A stretch of DNA of 64,000 bases from Phallus indusiatus (Eukaryota > Basidiomycota > Agaricomycetes > Phallales > Phallaceae), in contig JAQFWX010000010.1 in NCBI GenBank assembly GCA_027605045.1, positions 1,528,351 to 1,592,350 on the forward strand, written 5' to 3'. Every line of letters begins with the position of its first letter. The stretch's first letter is position 1. Below the pieces are notes generated by a model. That model had not been told where the DNA came from and did not search any database. It saw nothing but the letters and a program-made list of their open reading frames with translations. The position numbers and the translations under genes were made by a program. This document shows, piece by piece, positions 11,135 through 21,527 of the stretch.

Positions 11135-12998
11135 ATGTATTCTCCTGAAGACGTCTCAGGTTTTCTGCTACTAACTCTACCGAACTGCACTGTCGATGCG
11201 CCTTCGTTGGCTCCTCAAACCGGAACTTTGTCTCTAGAATGCGTCACTCTCAATCTCAATCAAGCATCGTTAAATAATGCCGACACGAACAAATCCGAGT
11301 CTTTCGCGAGTAACGAGCCTGATATTTGGCTCGTTTTGAAGTTGAATTCGTTTGAAATGGTCGTTTCACCAACACAGCGAATAAACTACAGTCGTACAGA
11401 CTATACTTATATTTTCCTTCCCGAACCCGGACAGGATTCGCCTCGTGGCGCTAGCAACGAATTTATCAGATTAGTCGTACCCCCGGATCCAAACAATCCC
11501 ACCTTTTCCGCTCAAGATCTCGAAACCATGGAGGTCATTCTATCACAGTATGGTGTATTACACGACATCGATGCCGGAATTGTGCAGAAAAAGGGAGCGG
11601 TTCCACCGGCAAATTCAGATCAACCTCCGCCTTACACACAGTCCCTCGCCTCGTCTTCGTCTGCTTCGGCCTCAGCTTCAGCTACCGTGGCCGGTCAACG
11701 TCTAGGGGAGAAGAACGGTGGCGATGCAGTGACTGCCAGTGGTACCGGTACCGCATCAATATCCGATTTTAAAGGACATTTAGTCCTGATGGACCAAGCT
11801 GATGGCGCGGTGATTGGAACTCTAGATGAGAATGTCCAATTACGAGAAGATAAAGCTTTGAGTGTGCCGAAAGAAGGTGGAGAGAAGGATCCTGTCGTCA
11901 TTGAGTTCCCTGGTGATGAAGAGGAAGTTTCGGGGAAAGGTACTACGGCTTATGTTCATCTTGCTGATGAACAGGATCGGGATATTTTGATACGAACCGC
12001 GGGATTGGTTAGGTATGTATTGATTTTGTGATGTTTCTTTTTGTCTAGATCTAACTTTGTTCTTGATGTCCAGTAACGGGATTGTTTTCCTTTCCTCTGC
12101 GTTGAGCTCGGGTATTACCTCCCTTGCCGATTTTTACATCGCACATTCTACACCTTCCACAAAAACAATCAACTTTTCTCCAAGCACAAATGCAAATATG
12201 AAGAGAATACACAATATAAGTGGCGCCGCCGTCAAAGTCACTTCTCGAACTACGAATGCCATATTCAAATTAGTCGACGTTACAATCAATAAGTTTGCTT
12301 CGTCAGGTAATGCTACGACCTCTGCCCCGTCAAACGGACCACGACCTCCCCAAGTAACTGTTCCTCCCCCTCCATTACCCCCTCGAAAAGGAAAAGAAAA
12401 ACTGGACGCCGACAATCATCCGCCGCCTTTACCACCTCGCACTTTGGACGGATCCAATACTTCCAGCTCCGTGTCTCGTCCTGTTGGGGATTCAATACCT
12501 CCTCAGACTCAGAATACCCCACCCGGAAAAACGCGACTTTTAAACCGCGTTTTAGCGAGTACAGATATTATACTAACTGCTCTTGAACAATCCGCGACAC
12601 AGCTTATCGACAGTGGAACTGACGCTGTATCTCGGGGAATAAGTCACAAGTGAGTTTTCCAAATTTGATTTGTCATTGTGGGATTTTCAACTAATTTTTT
12701 TTTTTTGAAAAGGTATGGAAATCATGCTGGTGATTTATCAAGATTGGCGGGTGGAACCGTACGAAATGTGAGTTTGGTGTATGTGGATCTCCAAGGTGTG
12801 GGACGAAGGGCGTTGATCAAACGTGCTGGTAAAGCGGTTGTCAAAGCTAAATTTGCAGGACGGGACGTTGTATTTATGAATGGAACGGAAAATGCCACGA
12901 ATCAAAGGACTCAAAGTCAAGGACCAAACAATGTTAATACGAATTCGACTAGGAAAGGGGCCGTCGTTGGTCCAGGAAAATCTGTTTTGAAATCCTAA
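11135..12998 (+). CDS. Senescence/spartin-associated domain protein
   Basis: Three exons: 11135 to about 12011, about 12075-12650, and about 12713-12998. The N-terminal half (MYSPEDVSGFLLLTLPNC...) is a basidiomycete-type leader followed by a Ser/Ala-rich linker. The C-terminal half carries the senescence domain: GLVRSNGIVFLSSALSSG, SGITSLADFYIAHS, and in the last part ILTALEQSATQLIDSGTDAV, HKYGNHAGDLSRLAGGT and VRNVSLVYVDLQGVGRRALI. Between lie proline-rich SH3-like ligands (PPPPLPPRKGKEK, PPPLPPRTL). Animal spartin and plant ERD7 relatives act on membranes and lipid droplets; the exact fungal role is not established. It follows PSO2 in tandem with a 216-base gap. Start and stop are clear. 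Confidence 0.82.
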
Positions 12999-13990
12999 TT
13001 CGGACTGAACTGTGTGCTGTTTTTATTTTGTGTTTTATACGTGTTATCCTTGTTTAGTATATGATTACACTTATTAAAGTTTGAGTATGCAAAGATATCA
13101 GCGCGTGTCACTAACATCATATGATGGAGAACGAAAGTTACCAGAGAGGATGTATCATTGAGATACAGGTTGAGCTATGCAAATAGGCTTATTTTTTTGC
13201 ATTATAACGTCATAAAGATATACATAAGTTACGATTAACGGTGATAACTGGCCTATTATTAGAAATGAAAAATTTCGTCATTAACCAGTCTGGTTTCAAC
13301 TGTATTCGTATTCTGCTTCTAAAATATGTTGTCATTAATACGTGAGCTTTGTTTAATCAAAAAAATTGCATACCAGTCAAGGAGCTGTAAGTTTTAGAAT
13401 TATGGACATTCGATTAATCGACCCTATTTTGAAACTGAATCCGATAAAAATCCAGAGGAAGTGTCATTAATCGACAGCAGGCGAGCAGGTACATATATGA
13501 GAATTCTGAGCAAAGGAAAAATATGGTAAGACTGCTTTTGGTTGTGGCTTAGGAGGCGTAAACCAGTGATGGTGCTAGAAACGACTCGAAAGTATCATAC
13601 CATCTTTCCTTCTGGGTGGAATGTTGATGGAATTGACGAGTGTGATGTGACTTAGATTGATACGGACCAGGGTATCTAGAGTACCAAGATGAAATGTATA
13701 TTGGCCGATAAGCAAGTATCTTTGTACTGTCGAAAGTCCTCCCAATGACTGTGTACCATCGTTAACGTTCTAGGGACTACATTCGTTCAAACTCCAGTTT
13801 TCGGGCTGATTGAGCAATTTCAAGAGCTGCCGAAGAGTCCGCGCGTCCGCTGTCATTTGAGATATATTAAAAAATTCACATCATTGAAAACAGTACCGAT
13901 ATAAGCATATTTATCACAAGGGCGAGATTCTTTTTGGGCGAGAGCGTTCGCTGCAGTGCCAGTCACAAATGCTACTGAATAGCAGTAGTA
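12999..13990. other. Intergenic, no gene seen
   Basis: AT-rich sequence after the senescence-domain gene. No open frame with family resemblance on either strand. It ends at the first miniature inverted-repeat copy. Confidence 0.4.
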
Positions 13991-14080
13991 CGGTCGGGGG
14001 CCCAGGCCGGGTGATCAGTCGATCGTTCAGATTGTCATCCCAGATCCACCCACTTAGTGACGTGGACCCCGGTCACGTTG
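13991..14080 (-). mobile_element. Miniature inverted-repeat element, copy A
   Basis: About 90 bases ending GTGGACCCCGGTCACGTTG. Its reverse complement reads CAACGTGACCGGGGTCCACG, CACTAAGTGGGTGGATCTGG, GATGACAATCTGAACGATCG and ACTGATCACCCGG, nearly identical to copy C at 21312. The left terminus (CGGTCGGGGGCCC) is degenerate. An AT-rich tail (ATAATTTCATTAATATAA) follows, as in copy B. Confidence 0.65.
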
Positions 14081-14429
14081 TATAATTTCATTAATATAAA
14101 AATAATGTGAATATAATATATTTCCTGCCAAGTCAGTACATCAACATCAGAAGGCGTGTCTTCGCTAAAGTGAAAGTACGAGAGCAACGAGATTCAAATG
14201 AACAAATGAGACTTAGAGCCCTACATATGTGATATTAGGGAATCCCAAACACACTCTCCGAAACAACTGGCAAGTTTGGAGACAAATAATGAATATGGTA
14301 GAGAAACCTATAAATTAATAAGTAGAAATACATTCTACTGAGATTGCAGAGGACAATATTTACCAATATACTCTATTATGCTGAATTCAAGTATAGTAGC
14401 CATATATTCACTTCACTGACGTGCATATT

Positions 14430-14525
14430 CGTGAGCCGTGATGGATCAGTGGTCTTGGAAAGTGTTCAGGTTTGGCGCGTCGTTGCTTTTTCGAGACCCT
14501 TGGTTCGAATCCCGCTCGTGTCATA
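14430..14525 (+). mobile_element. tRNA-like unit 1 (SINE-like)
   Basis: Has a polymerase III A box TGGATCAGTGGT (14442-14453) and a perfect B box GGTTCGAATCC (14502-14512). The arms around the B box do not pair as in a real tRNA and no acceptor stem forms, so a tRNA-derived retroelement or tRNA relic is more likely than a functional tRNA gene. Confidence 0.5.
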
Positions 14526-14827
14526 AATTTGTTTTTCGTGTATTGGCATAATTTGTTGATGTGAACTGTAAAGTTTAATTACTATTGAAATATTTTTGTT
14601 AAACTGTCGAAGTTAAGCTTAAACTACTTTCTCAATGATGCTTAGGCACAAAAATATCATGTTGAGTATCTGATAGTTAGTAGAAACTTAGTTAGAGTAG
14701 TAATCTATTATGCAAAGACGGATGAAAAGAAGTAAGTGAAGGTGATGTAGTTAGAAAATTAAACTGTAACGGATAATGCGCGGTTGAAAAAATGAGTGTA
14801 TACATGTAAGCTGGATTTGTTAAAACT

Positions 14828-15942
14828 CTAGTCTGTGTCATCAATGTATTCAGTGCATTCTTCTCTCAAATGTTTTTCCATGAAATCTTGGACAAATCCA
14901 CTACCGCAGTAAGGGCAAAACTCAATTGTGGTCTCTTTGTCATGATCGGCAGGTTCTGCATAAAGCTCCATTGGCTGGTCACAGGTTCGCGTAGGGGAAG
15001 GGGCAGAACGGCGTGGCCTCTGAGGCCGGGAACTAACTCGAGACTTCTTCTTTTTCTCAATCTTTCGTTCACTTAGGCGAATGTCTGCTAAAATTTCTTC
15101 AAGTGTGGAGGGTAGCTCTGGTTCTTCTTCCTCAACTTTGACGCGTGGTCTTAGACTGTATGCTGTAAAACCAATTACTTCCCACCCAAATAAAAATAAA
15201 AATAAAAACTAGTGCTTACGAGTACTATGTTCCCGACGAATCCCTCGCTGATTGAAAGGAAGTCGAGTTGATATTCCTTTTGGAGGAGGAATGGCGATAG
15301 CCCTAGTAATTGGCTGAAGCGCTACTAGGAAGATTAACAGAGTCACAAGTACGACAATTTTTTTGACTCACCGCCGTTTGCTGTATAAGGATATCCTGCA
15401 AGTTCAGTAGCGGTTTCATATGTTTTATGTAAAGGAACTTCTCAAGTTCAGTGAAAATATAAATATTATCAAATAAATGCTTACCATAAAATCCGCATTC
15501 AAAACACTCGAGAAACGGTCCAATTTGGTCCTGTGTGAAAGTTGCGAAACTGGGTCGTTCAGTAACTAACGAGCACCAGCAGCACCAGCCGAGTCTTCGG
15601 TCCCTAGCATATGTTGCAAGGGCCGTTACGGCGACTGCAGGCCATGTATTACGGCGTCCAGTGTGAAGCGGACTAATAAACCAAATTATAAAAAAAAATA
15701 AAGGAGAAAAGGAAGACATACTACGCCAATTCCTCTGCCTCCTTTTTGTAAGGATTGCAGGCGACGATGTTGGGTGACTCGGCCTGCAGCGCCATGGCAG
15801 AAACATAGAGCGTGCGCAGAGCAGGGTCAAGGAAGGTGAGAGGGAGCTTCAAGGCACGTTGAGAGGCTCTCCAACGTCTCGCAATATTGCGATCAGGAAG
15901 ATAGGAGCGTGTGCGATGAGAGTGAACGACTTCGTATCGCAT
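14828..15942 (-). CDS. Unknown protein with C-terminal CCHC finger, beside the transposase
   Basis: Unrecognised multi-exon gene. It starts with ATG at 15942 (MRYEVVHSHRTRSYLPDRNI, then RRWRASQRALKLPLTFLDPA). The second exon includes LATYARDRRLGWCCWCSLVT and FLECFECGFYG, where CWC and CFEC look like metal ligands. A basic, charged segment (LADIRLSERKIEKKKKSR) precedes a C-terminal finger FCPYCGSGFVQDFMEKHLRE with a following EC, giving C-x2-C-x11-H-x4-C. The stop is at 14828. It is divergent from the MULE-like transposase, whose start is 559 bases away, and both sit between inverted copies of the same small repeat. It could be a transposon accessory gene or an unrelated host gene. No function is claimed; splice sites are approximate. 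Confidence 0.6.
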
Positions 15943-16500
15943 AGTTAAAGCAAAAGATTGTGGGGGATGGTGTGGTGGGGAGCTGCGGTACCCAATGCCG
16001 CCTTATATATGCCCTCAAAATCTCTCTGAAAAAATTAAATGAAAAAGGGTCCTATACATTTAAACATGTGTTGAATCAATTGAGAGAAAATTAAATGTCC
16101 GTTTATTTATTTTTCATGCCAAATACGCTGGGGATTCTACATCTTGGGGAATTTGTGTCCGTCGACGGAGGAAGAATTATACCATAAAAAGAAATTATGA
16201 TCGTATACGTCCAATTTCTAAACCCAGAGTTGCGTCTCATTTTCCCTTTACCCTAACATTGACCAATTACAGTGGTGATGGGGACTTGGGAGATGAATTT
16301 GAGACCATGTGCTGAGCGCCACCCCAATAAACGCGTCGCGCGTCGTGCAGAAAACCTCAAGAGAGGAGATCTATCTCGAAAATTCTATTCATTTTTTGTT
16401 TTGCCAAACAAACAAAGAGAAATATGATACGTTTTTATTTCTCAAGTTTCTTCCAAACAAACAAAGAGAAATACGACGCGTATTCTCATATTTAAACGCG
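15943..16500. promoter_or_regulatory. Shared intergenic region between the CCHC gene and the transposase
   Basis: 558 bases between two divergent starts. A 21-base segment beginning CCAAACAAACAAAGAGAAAT occurs twice (about 16402 and 16452, second copy with one or few changes at its edges), separated by about 50 bases. No clear TATA box. Confidence 0.4.
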
Positions 16501-19500
16501 ATGTTTTTGTCGACAACTTCATCTCTTCAGAGACCCCCATTCCCGTCACCTTTCCTTCTCAATTCTTCCAAGTCATTCATGACTGAACCCGACGCTCCTT
16601 TCGTCCCATTTATTCTAAACCAAAACTATGTCTCTCCACCCCCTATTTTCTTCACGCCAGTCCAACATCTAATTGGATGTGGGCGACTGACGCGCCAAAC
16701 GTCTGTCGAGGCCATCATAAATCATTCACTCGGCGCGGTCGTTGAAACTCCAGTCTCTGGAGCTCAAATGGGCGTAGCTATTGCTCATAAATTTCCTATA
16801 AATCCTGACAATTTCATCCATCCAAAGAATAATCTCCAATACTCACTTAACGGCATTAGGCACAACGGACAGCGGAATGTCAGGTGCTATCTTCTTCGCG
16901 ACAAAGACACCGGAGCACCTGTTAAATGTGAGAAAACGCGTTACACATGTAAGTGATCAACTAAAATTGTAGATGATAGTTGATTTGACTCACTAATATT
17001 TTTGAGTTTAGGTGGCTCATTGAAAAAGTGCTTTTTCAATCTGTCTGAGGATGGATCGTCTTATACTTCCGTGGTATATGACACATGGGGTGAAGTTTTC
17101 ATGAAGACGCTTGGTTTCTTTTGCGCGTTGCAGGAGCACGGCTGCTCATTTTCGAGGCTTCATCCAGATAGCGATAGTGAAACTGAGGCCAACAATCCAG
17201 AGCCTGAGAACCACGTTCTAGTGAGAAAAGATTGTCGTTCACCTCGCAAACATCGGAAGTGTCAAGGAGAGCTGTTACTGTGCAATGATCAATATGGACA
17301 TTATTATATTCGGTTAGTATTTCAGTATATGTAATGTAAATTGGCACTTACATTTATCAAGCTGCGAATATTTTTCGAAAGGGAAGTGCAACCATTTGCG
17401 ACTTCGTAATCTTGGGGAGTACAACATAGGATATCTTGTTGCACTCTTCAACGGCGACACCAGGAGAATACGGGACTTCGAAAGCAAAGCGGCGAGCGAA
17501 GGATATGGTCCGTTGGTATCTTGTAATATTGCAATCGTCACACGGGCACAGAAAGAACTTTGTCGTGAGTAAAAAAATCTATTTTTTTCCTGCTTGTATG
17601 CTAAGCAGACGGAATGGCAGCCAATTGGCACCGGGATTCCCATGGTGTCTTGCAGCGCGGTAAAATGATCCCAATGAAAGAATGCCCCACCCGTTTCGAC
17701 ATACTCACACCAAACGACCTTCAGCAGTGCCCATTTATCATAATCGTTTCAACAAACCCGCACTCACATGGTCTGCCACAGCCTACGAAAACTCCTGCTA
17801 CTGTACGCGCGGTATTTGAGTCCCTCCTAACACCTCTTGACTGGAGACTGGCTGATGCCACACCCCGCCGTGTTTTGCTGGACCATGCGTTTATGCAAAA
17901 CTTGCGAAAAATACTCTGCTGGGAGAATCATCAGGACCCAGGCCTTGGTGATCTCCATCCTTCTCTAGCAAATTATGACCATGCCGCCCGACTAATCAAT
18001 CATTTACGAGAGGAGAGATATCCAGCCGGGACTGGTTTAGAAGGTATGAGTTACATATACATATATGCTTATAACCTTTTATTTACCTGAATTCCAGGTG
18101 CTAAGTATATGTTAGAAATTCACTCAGAATTGCCAGCCGATAAGCAGTACCTCCGTTGCATTGAAACGTATGGTCGTCCTGGTTCAAAAGAAGGAACCTT
18201 TACCATTGTTATCTGCATGTTTCAAAAAATGAGTGAACTTCTCCTTCGCGCATCACGGTTGACGATCGACACTGCTTTTAAACGTCTCAAAAATTGGCAA
18301 GAGTTTGAGATGGAAGCTTGGTTTTCGGAGTACGGACGCTGTAAGGTCTATTTAGTATACTAGTATATAATTGTACTAATGCCATTCCATTACAGCTATC
18401 GTTGTTGCACGCGCGATCACAACTTCTGAGAGTGCTATCGCTCACTACCATTTATTCAAACTTATCTTTGGTATCGTTGAAGCTGACACCGGTCGATCCG
18501 TGAGATTCCGACATATTCACGGGGATGGAATTGATACTGTGACGGCTGACGGACACCGTGGCCAAGCTCTAGGTGAGTTTATTCTTTTAGAACGAGAATC
18601 TTCCCACATATCTGATTTTTCTATAAGGACTTGGCTTATATTGTCAAGAAATTTCTAAGGAGATGCATGGGTACTGTTCAGCTACATGGATCCGCCCGTT
18701 ATATGCGCTCACTCCAAGGGAGCACCTCATGAGATTCTACCGGTATTGCTTTGCCCACTATACGCGTAACGTTTCAAATCTGAGAGGACACGTCAATGAA
18801 TCTGTACTATCTGCAATGATGAGTCTCGCTAGTGCAGAACCTTTACCAAATTTCGATGCAACGCTAGCTCGAATTTCTTCTGGAGGGAAAAAGGCCATTG
18901 GTAAGAATTTCGTAATGTTTTTTTATCATTTATTAATACATTGATTAGACTGGTTGAAAGATAAGCAAACTGCAGAAGGTTTTTATCCTCTAGCAGCAAT
19001 ATATTGGCCCGAAAGCAGAATGCCACTGGACAGTTGGAGAGCGGCACCTTCAACTACAAATGGTAATGAACAATCTCATAGAAATATCAACAGAGATGGA
19101 ACCAGACTTACTCTACTTGCCGGAATTATGCGTGGCCTACAATTCGATTCGCGAGCTTTTGGAAATCTCAAATTCTTCACTAATGACTCTATTCAGCCGC
19201 GCGACCAAAGTTCAACCCATTTTCAAAGACTGTTAAGGGGGATAAGACTTAAATGTAATTTTTTTCATTCATTATTATATTTTCTAATACTGACATTGTT
19301 TAGCTTCATCCCAGCAGAAAATTGTACAAGGAAAGGATGATGAGATTTCGAAGCTGGTAGAGAAGACAGCTCAACTTCGCGCCTCCATACGTTCTCTCAA
19401 ACGTCCCAGCGATGATGACGGGTCACCAAGGGATACTAAACGACTCAAAAAAATTACTGAAGATCTTGAAGATGCAAATGAGCGTTTGCGCCAACTTATA

Positions 19501-19795
19501 CCTCAAGGTTCGGGCTCAGTGTCACTCACCACTGGGTTACCAACACAAGTTGAAACTAAGGTTCTTATTTTATCTTGACTTTAAAAAAAATATTTTGACG
19601 CATTTTCAGCCAAATATTCCAATTGAATACCCGCCGTATATTCCAAAGGTCTACCTTGAATACCCGTCGTATCTTCCGGCTGGACATCAAGTCATGGTAC
19701 CAGGCCCTTCTCATGCGCCACCAATGGCACCTCTACCAACTGCAGATGAATACATTCCTTTTGACTTGATTTCAAGATTCTATTCCTCTACTTGA
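16501..19795 (+). CDS. MULE-like DDE transposase
   Basis: About ten exons, roughly 940 codons, starting at the first in-frame ATG (16501; 16579 is an alternative). An N-terminal zinc-binding segment resembles the GCM1/WRKY/FLYWCH class: KCQGELLLC..., YYIRCEYFSKGKCNHL. The catalytic core shows a first Asp in RLTIDTAFKRL, a second Asp in VTADGHRGQALGLG, a C-x2-H motif in CFAHYTRNV and a Glu in STTNGNEQSHRNINRDG, the pattern of MULE-superfamily DDE transposases. The C-terminus has a charged coiled-coil-like region (KITEDLEDANERLRQL) and a Pro/Tyr-rich tail. All exons join in frame with no stop, so it may still be active or be domesticated. Inverted copies of a small repeat and SINE-like units surround it. 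Confidence 0.75.
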
Positions 19796-19924
19796 TTGAT
19801 AAAATTTTCATATTTCAAGGACTTAAAGTAGATTCACTCATTAATACAATGTCCTGGACGCAGTTTTTTTTTTTGCTTGGTCGTTTAGTAACTAGTCGTT
19901 ATGAAGTTTTACAGTTCACCGGTT

Positions 19925-20010
19925 TGTGTGTTCTGTGTGGCCTAGTGGTCATACCTCTGTGGCTTCTTTTTCTTTAGCTCGTATGTTCGAATCTCGTCAT
20001 TGGCATGTTT
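19925..20010 (+). mobile_element. tRNA-like unit 2 (SINE-like)
   Basis: A box TGGCCTAGTGGT (19938-19949) and near-consensus B box TGTTCGAATCT (19984-19994). Downstream CATGTTTTTACCTTAGCGAA resembles the sequence after unit 3, which suggests a shared family rather than separate tRNA genes. Confidence 0.45.
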
Positions 20011-20092
20011 TTACCTTAGCGAATACGCGCCTTTAATATTGATGTATTTAATTGATTAAAAAATATTATTTTATATTAAAATAAAATTATAA

Positions 20093-20181
20093 GCCGTGAC
20101 CGGGGTCCATGAGTTATGGGTCGATCGTTCAGATTAGCATCCAAGATCCAACCGCTTAGTGGGATGGACCCCGGTCACGGC
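20093..20181 (+). mobile_element. Miniature inverted-repeat element, copy B (complete)
   Basis: 89 bases with perfect terminal inverted repeats GCCGTGACCGGGGTCCAT at both ends. The inverted repeat extends outward, imperfectly, into AT-rich DNA for about another 35 bases (TTTTATATTAAAATAAAATTATAA on the left against the reverse complement of TTAATAATTTCATTATAATATAAAA-like sequence on the right). The core holds GGTCGATCGTTCAGATT and CCGCTTAGTGGGATGGACC. It has no coding capacity. Confidence 0.7.
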
Positions 20182-20519
20182 TAATAATTTCATTATAATA
20201 TAAAATTATATTTTTTACTAAGTAAATATCAATATTTTATGAAAAATCAATCTTAAAGAAGAGATATAATGGCATGGACTAGAAGTTCTGATTAAACCCG
20301 GGCCCTATACTTGCAGCTTACATTCATTGTCTTTAACTAGTACACATTATCTGTTTACACTGACAACTTGCTTTTCTAACTACCTTACACTAATGTACTT
20401 TTTATTTGCATAATAAATAAATACTCTAACCAAGTTTCTACTAATTATTCATCTATAAAGTACACGACACGACGTTTTTCGCATTTAAGGGTTATGAGGG
20501 TTTTAAACTTTGTGTTCGG
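20182..20519. other. AT-rich gap without a gene
   Basis: Right arm of the extended inverted repeat of copy B, then AT-rich DNA up to tRNA-like unit 3. No open frame of interest. Confidence 0.35.
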
Positions 20520-20610
20520 ATATGTACGCTATAGCTTAGCGGTGAAGTTCCTAATCTCACATTTTGCGAGGCTGCTCGTTCGAATTTCATTGCTCCCACA
20601 TTTTTACTTT
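20520..20610 (+). mobile_element. tRNA-like unit 3 (SINE-like)
   Basis: A box TAGCTTAGCGGT (20532-20543) and diverged B box CGTTCGAATTT (20577-20587), followed by CACATTTTTACTTTGGTGAA, similar to the sequence after unit 2. Confidence 0.4.
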
Positions 20611-20879
20611 GGTGAAGATGCATCTTTCTGACTAATAATGTACGTTGGTTGAACTTTTCAGAGTTGGTGACTCCGTGAACGCCCGTATCAGTAGTTCACA
20701 CTCAGGGTAAAAATAACAACTTTATTTTTTTCGAAAGTGCTGGCAGATTTTTTCTTTGAGGAACAGTTCTGAAAACAAGTCACCTGAACAAAAGGCTGCG
20801 ACAAAACTGAAGTTTACAGGTCTAGACTCTACATTTAAAAGACAAGCAGTTACATAAGACAGGAAATTCGAAGGAATTT

Positions 20880-20985
20880 TGTTCTTACATGGCCGGGATT
20901 CGAACCAGAGGCCTCCAAAAATTAAGGACTCCAAGACACACTCATCCTGAACTCCGTCCCACTGATCCAGTATAGGTCACGAGTA
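20880..20985 (-). mobile_element. tRNA-like unit 4 (SINE-like), minus strand
   Basis: On the minus strand an A box TGGATCAGTGGG (20958-20969) is followed 51 bases later by a perfect B box GGTTCGAATCC (20896-20906). The TGGATCAGTGG core is identical to unit 1. The box spacing and poor stem pairing argue against a functional tRNA. Confidence 0.45.
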
Positions 20986-21311
20986 CCGGCTCCAATTAAG
21001 CAAATATATATCTACTCCTCTGAACCGGACAACACAGCATTCTTCAGCTTCAATATATTTTTAATCTTATAAATCTTATAAATGATTCATGGGTTCTTCT
21101 ATTCGTCTCCCATAATTTTGAAGAGAGACTCTGAGAGAGTTTGGGCCACCTATCTTCATGTGATGCTTGGTATTAATTGTATCTGCAACTCATTTTGTAG
21201 GTTGCTGCGTCTTCGCATATCAGAGCAAAAAAACTTCTCGTCATTTCCGCACACAAACTCCCGAAATTATATTCATATTCAGATTATTTTTATATTCAGT
21301 GCAAATATACA

Positions 21312-21446
21312 ACGTGACCGGGGTCCATGTCACTAAGTGGGTGGATCTGAGATGCCAATCTGAACGATCGACTGATCACCCGGGGTCCATCTCACTAAGC
21401 GGCTGGATCTGGGATGACAATCTGAACGATCGACCCATAACCCGCC
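21312..21446 (+). mobile_element. Miniature inverted-repeat element, copy C (two tandem partial units)
   Basis: Unit C1 (from 21312) reads AACGTGACCGGGGTCCATGT, CACTAAGTGGGTGGATCTGA and on to CTGAACGATCGACTGATCACC. Unit C2 begins at about 21380 with CCGGGGTCCATCTCACTAAG and ends near CGACCCATAACCC. C1 is the reverse complement of copy A; C2 is closest to copy B reversed. The junction looks like one copy inserted into, or recombined with, another. Confidence 0.65.
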
Positions 21447-21527
21447 GAGGCCCGCAGATGAGCTCTACATTTCTGGTATTACGTCATCACTTTTTTTGTT
21501 CTGTCCCTTACTCCGGATTCAGACGAG

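Noticed and set aside
14430..14525. Functional tRNA gene
   Set aside because: A and B boxes are good, but T-arm and acceptor stem do not pair, so a SINE or relic is preferred.
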